NCBI GenBank assembly: GCA_002491165.1
Contig: DKVK01000002.1
Span: 1 to 5,397, forward strand
DNA length: 5,397 bases
Source of the DNA: Porphyromonadaceae bacterium UBA7180
GTDB taxonomy: Bacteria > Bacteroidota > Bacteroidia > Bacteroidales > Muribaculaceae
Reading direction: 5' to 3'
This document shows, one piece after another, positions 1-5,397 of this stretch. Every line of letters starts with the position of its first letter. The first letter of the stretch is position 1. The notes beneath the pieces were generated by a model. That model saw only the letters and a list, made by a program, of their open reading frames with translations, was not told where the DNA came from and searched no databases. The position numbers and the translations under genes are program-made.

Positions 1-16
1 GGCGTACGGGGTTACG

Positions 17-41
17 GAAAAATCTGCCTCCTGACGGAGGC
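17..41 (-). terminator. Possible rho-independent terminator for the leftward hydrolase transcript
   Basis: Positions 26-41 form a perfect 6-bp GC-rich stem (GCCTCC / GGAGGC) around a TGAC tetraloop. Read on the minus strand, the stem is followed after three bases by five Ts (complement of 18-22). It would end leftward transcription coming from the hydrolase gene, whose stop codon lies about 170 bases upstream on that strand. The short T-tract and the distance from the gene make this only a fair candidate. What lies left of the window is unknown. Confidence 0.45.
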
Positions 42-54
42 GCTGACGCAATTC

Positions 55-90
55 AGGCAACAGAAAAATGCACATATAATTTCTGTGCCT
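55..90. repeat. Imperfect inverted repeat (11-bp stem, one bulge)
   Basis: The arms at 55-66 and 80-90 pair over 11 bp with one bulged A at position 60, leaving a 13-base AT-rich loop. No T-tract adjoins it on either strand, so it is not an obvious terminator. It is the middle one of three hairpins in the non-coding stretch 1-209. It could be part of a 3' untranslated structure of the hydrolase mRNA or of a small RNA; no promoter box is visible close by. Confidence 0.4.
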
Positions 91-104
91 ACTATAAAAG
101 CATA

Positions 105-135
105 ACCGGCCGCGGAAACATTTTCTGCGTCCGGT
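105..135. repeat. Long hairpin downstream of the hydrolase gene
   Basis: Two 14-base arms (105-118 and 122-135, outer bases ACCGG / CCGGT) flank a 3-base loop. One C-T position is mismatched and one position is a G-T wobble on the plus strand. It lies 75 bases beyond the hydrolase stop codon and, read leftward, is followed by an AT-rich run containing TTTT. It is therefore a candidate 3'-end structure or weak terminator for that gene. Confidence 0.45.
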
Positions 136-209
136 ATGCTATGTCGGCAAGACTTGCTATACGAGTCTCGGTTCAGGGATATCCGACTATTATTTCCTTA
201 GGGCGAGTG

Positions 210-1295
210 TCACTTGCGGAGATACTCGTCGAAGAATTTCTCTATTGCGGCGAAGGGGATTATATCCTTTTGGTCGTAGAGGTCGGTGTGGCTTGCTCCC
301 GGTACCACCACGAAGAGTTTGTTGTTCTCCTTGCCGGGAGTTACGGTCAGCTTCTTGTAGGCGTCGCTGCCGAAGTAGAAGGAGTGGGCCTTCTCGCCGT
401 GCAGTATCATCACGGCATTCTCTATTTCCGAGGCACGGCTCATCAGCGGGAAGTTGATCCAGGGAATCGGCGACGTGGCGTTGCGGCCGCCGTTCGAGTT
501 GAGCGAGCGCGGATGATAGCCGCGTTTCGTCTTGTAGTAATCGTAGTAGTCACGCAGGAATTCGGGTGCGTCCGCGGGGAGGACGTCGGGCACGCCGCCT
601 CCGGGTTTCGGCGTGCCGTTGCGGTAATCCTCGGTGCACTGAGCGGCCAGTTTTTCGCGCAGTTCGTTGCGTGCTTCGGCACTGTCTGCGGTGTCGAAAT
701 AACCGTTGGCGTTGACACGGCTCATGTCATACATGGTGGAGGCCAGCGTAGCCTTGATGCGCGGGTCGGCTGCCGCTGCGTTCACAGCAATGCCGCCCCA
801 GCCGCAGATGCCGATGATGCCCACGCGCTTCGGATGGACATCGGGATTGGTAACGAGATAATCTACCGCTGCGCTGAAGTCTTCGGTGTTTATGTCGGGC
901 GAGGTCATATAGCGCGGAGCGCCGCCGCTCTCGCCGGTAAACGAGGGGTCGAAAGCTATTGTCAGGAAGCCGCGTTCAGCCATTTCCTGCGCGTAAAGAC
1001 CGGCAGCCTGTTCCTTCACGGCCCCGAACGGTCCGCACACAGCTATTGCCGGCAGTTTGCCTGCGGCTCCCTTCGGTTTATACATGTCGGCGGCAAGCGT
1101 GATGCCGTATCGGTTTACGAAGGTAACCTTGCTGTGGTGTACCTTATCGCTCTTCGGGAACGTCTTGTCCCACTCCTTTGTCAATGTCAGTTTTTCCATT
1201 TTGTTTATGTTTTCTTGAGGTTTTGCGGCGCTCAGGTCTTTCGTCCCGGCTGTAAGAAACAACACACCTGCGGCCAGTAACACTTTTTTGTTCAT
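210..1295 (-). CDS. Exported alpha/beta hydrolase (dienelactone hydrolase/YcjY-like)
   Basis: A complete 361-residue alpha/beta-hydrolase-fold protein, probably acting on an ester or similar bond; the substrate is unknown. The N-terminus has two lysines and a hydrophobic run (about residues 5-17) that fit a signal peptide, with possible cleavage near residue 23, so the protein is likely periplasmic. The nucleophile elbow is GICGWGG (162-168) with Cys164 where serine is usual, as in dienelactone hydrolases and the YcjY-like group. His336 in GASHTDLYD is the likely catalytic histidine. HGEKAHS (299-305) is conserved in these relatives, and Glu301 could be the acid. GPFGAVKEQ (88-96) probably lies near the oxyanion hole. 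The gene follows the AraC-type regulator on the same strand, with its own promoter in the 143-base gap. An alternative start at Met33 (1199) would give a cytoplasmic form. Fold and family are secure; the substrate is not. Confidence 0.9.
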   Translation of the reverse strand: MNKKVLLAAGVLFLTAGTKDLSAAKPQENINKMEKLTLTKEWDKTFPKSDKVHHSKVTFVNRYGITLAADMYKPKGAAGKLPAIAVCGPFGAVKEQAAGLYAQEMAERGFLTIAFDPSFTGESGGAPRYMTSPDINTEDFSAAVDYLVTNPDVHPKRVGIIGICGWGGIAVNAAAADPRIKATLASTMYDMSRVNANGYFDTADSAEARNELREKLAAQCTEDYRNGTPKPGGGVPDVLPADAPEFLRDYYDYYKTKRGYHPRSLNSNGGRNATSPIPWINFPLMSRASEIENAVMILHGEKAHSFYFGSDAYKKLTVTPGKENNKLFVVVPGASHTDLYDQKDIIPFAAIEKFFDEYLRK

Positions 1296-1362
1296 CTCTT
1301 GTCTGTTTTATAAATACCAGTCATGTTTCTCGCGCCGTTCAAGCGCGTCAATTAACACGATG

Positions 1363-1370
1363 CAAAGTTA
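1363..1370 (-). promoter_or_regulatory. -7 promoter box of the hydrolase gene
   Basis: On the minus strand this reads TAACTTTG followed by C, a perfect match to the Bacteroidota -7 consensus TAnnTTTG. Transcription would start near 1357, giving a leader of about 60 bases before the ATG at 1295. At the expected 19-base spacing upstream there is only AATGG (complement of 1390-1394) rather than the consensus TTTG. A weak -33 element is typical of activator-dependent promoters. The leader contains a small GC hairpin (1331-1335 with 1343-1347). Confidence 0.7.
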
Positions 1371-1371
1371 C

Positions 1372-1406
1372 AAAAAGAGCCTCGCGGTGCCATTACCGTG
1401 AGGCTC
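1372..1406 (-). terminator. Rho-independent terminator of the AraC-type regulator gene
   Basis: Arms 1377-1388 and 1395-1406 pair over 12 positions (GAGCCTC / GAGGCTC outer parts) around a 6-base loop, with one position that is G-T on the plus strand and A-C on the minus strand. On the minus strand the stem runs directly into five Ts (complement of 1372-1376). It begins 33 bases after the regulator's stop codon. It overlaps the spacer and proximal operator of the hydrolase promoter, so the two genes are separated by one compact terminator-promoter element. Confidence 0.7.
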
Positions 1407-1436
1407 AAATTCCGTTTCCCAACGGCTCATTTGCCG
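1402..1436 (-). promoter_or_regulatory. Paired direct-repeat operator upstream of the hydrolase gene
   Basis: In plus-strand reading, GGCTCAAATT at 1402-1411 and GGCTCATTTGCCG at 1424-1436 form two direct repeats offset by 22 bases, about two helical turns. This is the usual geometry for AraC-family sites, where each monomer contacts two adjacent major grooves. The proximal copy ends 31 bases upstream of the -7 box, suiting a class II-like activator position next to a degenerate -33 element. The same pair occurs at the same distance before the regulator gene (2353-2387). Assignment to the neighbouring AraC protein is an inference. Confidence 0.65.
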
Positions 1437-1438
1437 GT

Positions 1439-2287
1439 TTACTCCCGTATGACGGCGGTCGGCGCTATGCCATACTCCTTTTTGAATGCGGTCGAGAAGT
1501 GCGATGCGCTGCGGAAGCCAACCTCGTCGGCTACCTCCACCACTTTCCGGGCACCCCCTTGCAACAGCTCGTAGCCCCTTTGCAATCGCTTCTTTATGAG
1601 CCATTTCTCTGGCGTAAGGTCGCTGATCTTGCGGAAATCGCGCTTAAATGTTGCAAGGCTGCGCCCGGTGTAATGCGCTATCTCTTCGATGCTGAGCTCA
1701 CACATATAGTTTTCCTCCATGAAACTGAGGATGTCTATCTTCCACGGCTCGTTGAAGTCGAACATCGTGGGCACGAACCGCTCGTCTATGGCCAACAGCG
1801 CCATGAGCCCTTCCTGGAGTTTCAGTTCCATGAAATTATCTTTCGGCTTCACATCAGGGTCGAGGTAAGGTGTCATGGAGGCGAAAAGGCTGGCAAGCTC
1901 CACAGTCTTGGGTAGCTTTATGACACCGGGTTCCAACTTCTCATGCTTTCCCTTGAGTTTGTTCAGCGAGAGTTTCCCATACATTTCACGAAGGAAAGTG
2001 CGCGTGAACATCAGGAAGATGCCGCAATAACGTTCCCCTTCGCAGGTCTTCTTGTGCATCACGATATGGTGGTCGCGTGGGATGAAGACGCACTCCCCTT
2101 TGCGCACATGAATCTTCTCCGTGCCGTTGTCGAGCACCATCTCGCCGGAGTATACGTAGTTGAGCGCAAACTCCCGCGAACGATGTATGCAGCCAGTCAG
2201 ATCGTCGTAGAAAAAGCTGTAAAACACATTATTATAATTGAATATGAGCTTCATCGGGCCGCAATTCTCTTCCTGGTCTATCGCCAT
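1439..2287 (-). CDS. AraC-family transcriptional regulator
   Basis: A 282-residue regulator. The N-terminal part is a cupin-like sensing or dimerisation domain; HVRKGECVFIPRDHHI (about 60-75) is a typical cupin strand pair. The C-terminal ~100 residues are an AraC/XylS DNA-binding domain with two helix-turn-helix units: LSIEEIAHYTGRSLATFKRDF (about 198-218), then a second from about 248 containing VADEVGFRSASHFSTAFKKEYG. The frame stays open to an ATG at 2359, but that start would lie upstream of the perfect -7 box at 2314-2321. The ATG at 2287, about 20 bases after the predicted transcription start and preceded by an A-rich stretch, is therefore preferred. A third option, Met36 of the longer frame (MKLIFNYN), would be 12 codons shorter than the chosen start. 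The gene is followed by its own terminator and the hydrolase gene. Shared operator repeats suggest it controls both itself and the hydrolase. The inducer is unknown. Confidence 0.9.
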   Translation of the reverse strand: MAIDQEENCGPMKLIFNYNNVFYSFFYDDLTGCIHRSREFALNYVYSGEMVLDNGTEKIHVRKGECVFIPRDHHIVMHKKTCEGERYCGIFLMFTRTFLREMYGKLSLNKLKGKHEKLEPGVIKLPKTVELASLFASMTPYLDPDVKPKDNFMELKLQEGLMALLAIDERFVPTMFDFNEPWKIDILSFMEENYMCELSIEEIAHYTGRSLATFKRDFRKISDLTPEKWLIKKRLQRGYELLQGGARKVVEVADEVGFRSASHFSTAFKKEYGIAPTAVIRE

Positions 2288-2313
2288 AACTTCTTTTTTT
2301 ATTGTTTTGATTG

Positions 2314-2321
2314 CAAAATTA
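2314..2321 (-). promoter_or_regulatory. -7 promoter box of the AraC-type regulator gene
   Basis: The minus strand reads TAATTTTG followed by C, a perfect TAnnTTTG match. Nineteen bases further upstream is AATGG (complement of 2341-2345), the same weak -33 element as in the hydrolase promoter. The predicted transcription start, near 2307, leaves a short A-rich leader before the ATG at 2287 and argues against the upstream ATG at 2359. Confidence 0.65.
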
Positions 2322-2352
2322 GCAATAAGACCGCACTCCTCCATTGCTTTGC

Positions 2353-2387
2353 GGCTCAAATTTCATTACTAACAGGCTCAAAAGCCG
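2353..2387 (-). promoter_or_regulatory. Paired direct-repeat operator upstream of the regulator gene
   Basis: In plus-strand reading, GGCTCAAATT at 2353-2362 and GGCTCAAAAGCCG at 2375-2387 are direct repeats 22 bases apart. The proximal copy is 31 bases from the -7 box of the regulator gene, exactly as in the hydrolase promoter. The distal copy also contains the short palindrome GGCT-CAAA-AGCC. The site is probably bound by the AraC protein itself (autoregulation). It also sits about 65 bases upstream of the -7 box of the divergent TPR gene, so an effect on that gene is possible but unsupported. Confidence 0.65.
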
Positions 2388-2452
2388 CCGAAGATGCTCC
2401 CCCTTTCGATTTAAAAATAGTTAAAGAATAGGGACGGCCGGGTTTTTCTTAT

Positions 2453-2460
2453 TATATTTG
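2453..2460 (+). promoter_or_regulatory. -7 promoter box of the TPR gene
   Basis: TATATTTG followed by C matches TAnnTTTG perfectly and follows a T-rich stretch (2443-2450). No TTTG-like -33 element is seen at a 19-21 base spacing. The box ends only 9 bases before the ATG at 2470, so a transcript starting here would have almost no 5' leader. Confidence 0.55.
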
Positions 2461-2469
2461 CAGTTGATT

Positions 2470-4458
2470 ATGGCTAAGTTGAAACGAATCCTATTGACCT
2501 TGGGTGCCATGGCGGCCCTCTCTTCGCCCCTTGCAGCGCAGATTAATGCCGAACAGATAACCTCCATCGGGCGCAATGTGCTCTCGATGGACGACTATAT
2601 GCTGGCCATCCAATACTTCAACCTGGCCATTAAAGCCAAGCCCTACGTCGCAGAGCCTTACTTCCTGCGCGCCATGGCCAAGATGAACCTCGAAGACTTC
2701 CTCGGCGCGGAGGAAGACTGTTCAATGGCCCTGGAACGCAACAAATACCTGACGGAAGCATACCGTCTGCGCGGTTATTGCCGCTCCAATCTCGACAAGG
2801 ATTCGCTCGCCCTACTTGATTTTGATGCCGGACTGAAATACCAGCCCGACGACAAGTATTTCCTCTATTACAAGTCCGTCTCCCTGATGCGTACCAAGCG
2901 CTTCGCTGAGTCCGATTCCATCTTCTCGAACCTTCTGGAACGGTATCCCGACTTCGACGACGTGGTGGTGGCCCGCTCGCGCGTGCGAATGGCAGCCGGC
3001 GACACCGTGGGCGCTCTCAAGGACATTGACCGTTGCATCGAAATTGACAAGGACGACATCAACAACTATCTCATCCGCGCCGAAATCAACTTCAACCGCC
3101 AGAACTGGAACGAAGCCGCCAAAGACCTCGACGAGGCAATACGCCTCGACCCCAAACAGGTTGACCTCTACATCAACCGCGCCTTCGTGCGCTACAACCT
3201 CGACGACTACAACGGCACCATCAACGACTACAACATAGTGCTGCAATACGAGCCGGACAACCTTGCCGCCCGCTATAACCGCGCATTGCTCACCTACGAG
3301 CTGCGCAACTTCCGCCAGGCTTACGCCGACTTCTCCGTCATAGTGCAGCACGACCCCAACAACTTCCATGCGCGCTACAACCATGCCCTGTTGGCCATGG
3401 ACCTCGGGAAATGGCGCGACGCACTGGCCGACTTCCAGGCCATCTCCAAGCGCTACCCGCGCTTCTATCCCGTCTATTACGGCATAGCGCAATGCCAGGA
3501 AAAGCTCGGCAACCACGATGCCGCCATACGCACGATGCTGCTGGCCGAAGACATGGTACGCCGATATGTGGACAACCCGAGAGCCAACCCGCTGGACCGT
3601 CCCAAAATCGAACCCGGCAAGTACAACTCGCGCGGCGAACAGCGCGACAAAGACGAGACCGACGACGACGTGATGTCGCGCTTCAACCGCCTAATCACCG
3701 TGGCCCCCGACGACGAGCCGCAGATGCAGTATGAAGACCGCATCAAGGGGAAGGTGCAGGACCGCCGGGAACGAGTGGAGCCGCAACCCCTCTTCGCCAT
3801 CACCATTTACGACACGCGCACTCCGCTGCGCCCGGTCGGCAATTACTTCAGCGAACTGGAAAGCATCAACAAGTCGCGTCTGCTCCCCTCGCCGCTCTAT
3901 CTGGCCAACACCCTCTCCGAGCCGCTCGGCGAGGAGGCGGGGAAACAGCTCTTCGCCCTGGCCGACGACTTCACTTCGGCTCTTTCTTACGGCTCGCCGC
4001 GCCCCATCGACCTCCTCGGCCGCGGTGTCACCTACACGTTGCTGAAGAACTACCACGCCGCGGTGGCCGACTTTGACCGGGCCATAAGCCTCGACCCGAA
4101 GTTCGCCCCGGCATACATAGGGCGCGCTTACGCCCGGCGCATGGACATCGACGCCACCGTAAAAGCTACCGACAGCGACATCATCGGCGACCTCGACCGC
4201 GCCATAGAACTCTCGCCGCGCCTCGTCTACGCCTGGTACAACAAGGGCACCGTGCTCTACGAAGCCGCCGACTATCCCCGCGCCGCCGAATGTTTTACGC
4301 GCGCCATCGAGATAAACCCCGACTTCCCGGAAGCATACTTCAACCGTGCTCTCGTTTATCTGGCACAAGGCGACCGCGACCGCGCCTTCGCCGACCTAAG
4401 CCGCGCCGGCGAACTCGGCGTCCTCCAGGCCTACCCCCTGATGAAAAGCATGAAGTAG
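2470..4458 (+). CDS. Exported tetratricopeptide-repeat (TPR) protein
   Basis: A 662-residue protein starting MAKLKRILLTLGAMAALSSP, a clear signal peptide with likely cleavage after Ala23 (LAA|Q), so it is periplasmic or membrane-associated on the outer side. About ten TPR units of 34 residues fill residues 31-368; examples are NEAAKDLDEAIRLDPKQ and RQAYADFSVIVQHDP. A charged, poorly repetitive segment (about 371-510) follows, then about four more TPRs (514-651) such as AAVADFDRAISLDPKFAPAY and RAAECFTRAIEINPDFPEAY. TPRs are protein-interaction scaffolds; no catalytic domain is visible and the partner is unknown. A TTG at 2458 extends the frame by four codons but overlaps the -7 box, so ATG 2470 is chosen. 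The gene is divergent from the regulator and precedes thrS in the same direction, 309 bases away. Codons are strongly C-ending, as in thrS. Confidence 0.9.
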   Translation: MAKLKRILLTLGAMAALSSPLAAQINAEQITSIGRNVLSMDDYMLAIQYFNLAIKAKPYVAEPYFLRAMAKMNLEDFLGAEEDCSMALERNKYLTEAYRLRGYCRSNLDKDSLALLDFDAGLKYQPDDKYFLYYKSVSLMRTKRFAESDSIFSNLLERYPDFDDVVVARSRVRMAAGDTVGALKDIDRCIEIDKDDINNYLIRAEINFNRQNWNEAAKDLDEAIRLDPKQVDLYINRAFVRYNLDDYNGTINDYNIVLQYEPDNLAARYNRALLTYELRNFRQAYADFSVIVQHDPNNFHARYNHALLAMDLGKWRDALADFQAISKRYPRFYPVYYGIAQCQEKLGNHDAAIRTMLLAEDMVRRYVDNPRANPLDRPKIEPGKYNSRGEQRDKDETDDDVMSRFNRLITVAPDDEPQMQYEDRIKGKVQDRRERVEPQPLFAITIYDTRTPLRPVGNYFSELESINKSRLLPSPLYLANTLSEPLGEEAGKQLFALADDFTSALSYGSPRPIDLLGRGVTYTLLKNYHAAVADFDRAISLDPKFAPAYIGRAYARRMDIDATVKATDSDIIGDLDRAIELSPRLVYAWYNKGTVLYEAADYPRAAECFTRAIEINPDFPEAYFNRALVYLAQGDRDRAFADLSRAGELGVLQAYPLMKSMK

Positions 4459-4495
4459 CCGGGCCACGCGCCCCATGCCATCTCCGCGTCTTCGC

Positions 4496-4554
4496 TTAGC
4501 AAACTCAGCTATCTCAACTAATTTAGCTAACCAAGCTGCCGTTAGCTAACGGCA
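4496..4554. repeat. TTAGCTAAC repeats and an 18-base perfect palindrome
   Basis: TTAGCTAAC occurs exactly at 4523-4531 and 4542-4550, with a near copy TTAGCAAAC at 4496-4504. The last exact copy is the centre of a perfect 18-base palindrome at 4537-4554 (TGCCGTTA / TAACGGCA around the dyad). As RNA it could fold into a 7-bp hairpin with an AGCT loop, but no T-tract follows, so it is not a standard terminator. It could be a binding site for a dimeric regulator or a 3'-end structure of the TPR mRNA. Confidence 0.6.
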
Positions 4555-4676
4555 CGGCACAAATTTCAGGTTCATATCCCTCCGCTTTGATAACCCGCTT
4601 CGGCGATGTCAGACGCTTTTGACCCTTTTTTGCAAAAATTTTACACCTCCCTTTTCTTTTTTCCGAATTTTATTAT

Positions 4677-4684
4677 TAACTTTG
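4677..4684 (+). promoter_or_regulatory. -7 promoter box of thrS
   Basis: TAACTTTG followed by C is a perfect match to the Bacteroidota -7 consensus. Only a T-rich stretch (TTTTCTTTT, 4652-4660) occupies the -33 region. Transcription would start near 4690, giving a leader of roughly 75-80 bases that begins almost exactly at a long hairpin. Confidence 0.65.
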
Positions 4685-4691
4685 CACGATA

Positions 4692-4740
4692 ATTGCTGCA
4701 CGTTGTTCTTCCCGAATGCGGAAAGAGCACTTTCAGCAAT
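4692..4740 (+). promoter_or_regulatory. Long leader hairpin upstream of thrS
   Basis: An outer 7-bp perfect stem (ATTGCTG at 4692-4698 with CAGCAAT at 4734-4740) encloses a small internal loop. Inside is a second stem of 11 positions (4704-4714 with 4719-4729) with one C-A mismatch and one G-T pair, closed by an AATG tetraloop. The structure covers nearly the whole start of the predicted leader and ends 27 bases before the start codon. It may stabilise the mRNA or regulate thrS. E. coli ThrRS represses its own translation through leader stem-loops, but no clear anticodon-arm mimic is seen here. Confidence 0.5.
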
Positions 4741-4767
4741 GCTTAACTACGACATTTACAGACACTT

Positions 4768-5397
4768 ATGAATATAACTTTCCCGGACAAAAGCGTCAAG
4801 GAGTTTCCCGCCGGAACCACTCCGCTGGAGATTGCGCGCTCCATCAGCCCGCGCCTCGCCGCCGATGTCCTCGCCGCTAAAGTAAACGGCAAGGAGTGGG
4901 ACCTCACCCGTCCCGTGGACTCCGACGCCACCATCGAACTCTTCAAATGGGATTCCCCCGAAGGCAAACACGCCTTCTGGCACTCCTCGGCGCACCTGCT
5001 GGCCGAAGCTCTCCAGGAGCTTTACCCGGGCGTGAAATTCGGTATCGGCCCCGCCATCGAAAACGGTTTCTACTACGACATCGACCCCGGTGAGCACAAA
5101 ATCACCGACGACGACTTCGCCAAAATCGAAAAGAAAATGGCCGAGCTCGTGAGCCGCAAAGAGGCTATCCGACGTGCCGACATCTCAAAAGCCGACGCCC
5201 TGAAAATGTTCGGCGACCGCGGCGAAGAGTATAAGTGCGAACTCATCTCCGAACTCGAAGACGGTACCATCTCCACCTACACCCAAGGCTCCTTCACCGA
5301 CCTTTGCCGCGGCCCGCATATCCCCGACACCGGCGCCATCAAGGCCGTGAAGATCCTCTCGCTCGCCGGCGCTTACTGGCGCGGCGACGAAAAGCGC
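4768..5397 (+). CDS. thrS: Threonyl-tRNA synthetase, N-terminal part (cut by window end)
   Basis: Cytoplasmic enzyme that charges tRNA(Thr) with threonine. The first 210 codons are present and the frame is open at the right edge; E. coli ThrRS has 642 residues, so about a third is seen. Residues 1-62 form the TGS domain (MNITFPDKSVKEFPAG...), followed by the ThrRS/AlaRS second additional (editing) domain. The four editing-site residues are all there: His72 and His76 in HSSAH, Cys180 and His184 in LCRGPH, matching His73, His77, Cys182 and His186 of E. coli. GPAIENGFYYD (94-104) is also typical. The end at GAYWRGDEKR falls just before the catalytic core, which is outside the window. The ATG at 4768 is chosen because it begins the TGS domain; there is no Shine-Dalgarno sequence. 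Genes for IF-3 and ribosomal proteins often follow thrS in Bacteroidales. Confidence 0.96.
   Translation, partial: MNITFPDKSVKEFPAGTTPLEIARSISPRLAADVLAAKVNGKEWDLTRPVDSDATIELFKWDSPEGKHAFWHSSAHLLAEALQELYPGVKFGIGPAIENGFYYDIDPGEHKITDDDFAKIEKKMAELVSRKEAIRRADISKADALKMFGDRGEEYKCELISELEDGTISTYTQGSFTDLCRGPHIPDTGAIKAVKILSLAGAYWRGDEKR

Larger units (their letters stand above)
4459..4767 (+). other. Intergenic region between the TPR gene and thrS
   Basis: These 309 bases contain no credible gene. The left half holds TTAGCnAAC repeats and an 18-base palindrome. The middle is AT-rich with the palindrome TTTTTGCAAAAA (4627-4638) and a pyrimidine-rich run before the thrS -7 box. The right part is the thrS leader with a long hairpin. 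No terminator with a T-tract was found directly after the TPR stop codon, so readthrough into thrS cannot be excluded. Confidence 0.7.

Noticed and set aside
436..724. Two further GGCTCA words inside the hydrolase gene (near 437 and 718)
   Set aside because: Single copies in coding sequence, not spaced 22 bases apart and not near a -7 box; a six-base word is expected a few times by chance in this window.
141..1280. 379-codon open frame on the plus strand, opposite the hydrolase gene
   Set aside because: It lies antisense to a clear alpha/beta hydrolase with signal peptide and catalytic motifs. Its translation is low-complexity (rich in V, A, G, R) with no recognisable domain, and no promoter box precedes it.
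2288..2359. N-terminal extension of the AraC-type regulator by 24 codons
   Set aside because: It would start upstream of the perfect -7 box at 2314-2321 and run through promoter and operator positions; the start at 2287 fits the predicted transcript.
1943..2431. 162-codon plus-strand frame across the regulator gene and its promoter
   Set aside because: Antisense to the AraC-type gene, no domain features, and it ends within the divergent promoter region.
2812..3516. 234-codon minus-strand frame inside the TPR gene
   Set aside because: Its valine-rich translation is the antisense image of the repeated, C-ending codons of the TPR gene; the plus-strand frame has a signal peptide and regular 34-residue repeats.
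3691..4368. 225-codon minus-strand frame inside the 3' half of the TPR gene
   Set aside because: Same antisense artefact: no domain, no start signals, and fully contained in the TPR gene.
4627..4638. Palindrome TTTTTGCAAAAA considered as a terminator
   Set aside because: Its stem is purely A-T apart from the GC centre and would be too weak; it is better seen as part of the AT-rich stretch upstream of the thrS promoter.

Overview
The window looks like chromosomal DNA from a Bacteroidota bacterium, most likely order Bacteroidales with moderately high GC. Four genes are preceded by perfect matches to the Bacteroidota -7 promoter box (TAnnTTTG). Start codons follow A-rich stretches without Shine-Dalgarno sequences. 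The protein sequences also read as Bacteroidales-like. Family, genus and species cannot be fixed from the sequence alone.

Layout. Positions 1-209 are non-coding and hold three successive hairpins, one of which is a plausible terminator for the leftward gene. Positions 210-1295 (minus) encode a secreted alpha/beta hydrolase of the dienelactone-hydrolase/YcjY-like type with a cysteine at the nucleophile position. Positions 1439-2287 (minus) encode an AraC-family regulator lying directly upstream of the hydrolase gene. Positions 2470-4458 (plus) encode a 662-residue exported tetratricopeptide-repeat protein, transcribed divergently from the regulator. A 309-base gap follows, containing an 18-base perfect palindrome, direct repeats, a promoter and a long leader hairpin. 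From 4768 to the right edge is the first third of thrS (threonyl-tRNA synthetase), cut by the window end.

The most informative observation is that the regulator and hydrolase promoters share the same layout. Each has two direct copies of a GGCTCA-type site (plus-strand reading) spaced 22 bases apart, a CCATT block at the -33 position and a perfect -7 box. All of these sit at identical relative positions (constant offset of 951 bases), while the DNA between them is diverged. This is what is expected if the AraC protein controls both its own gene and the hydrolase, and it predicts the operator without any experiment. The hydrolase promoter is also interleaved with the regulator's own terminator hairpin. 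The TPR gene and thrS form a separate, housekeeping-like block. No mobile element, CRISPR array, tRNA or rRNA was seen.
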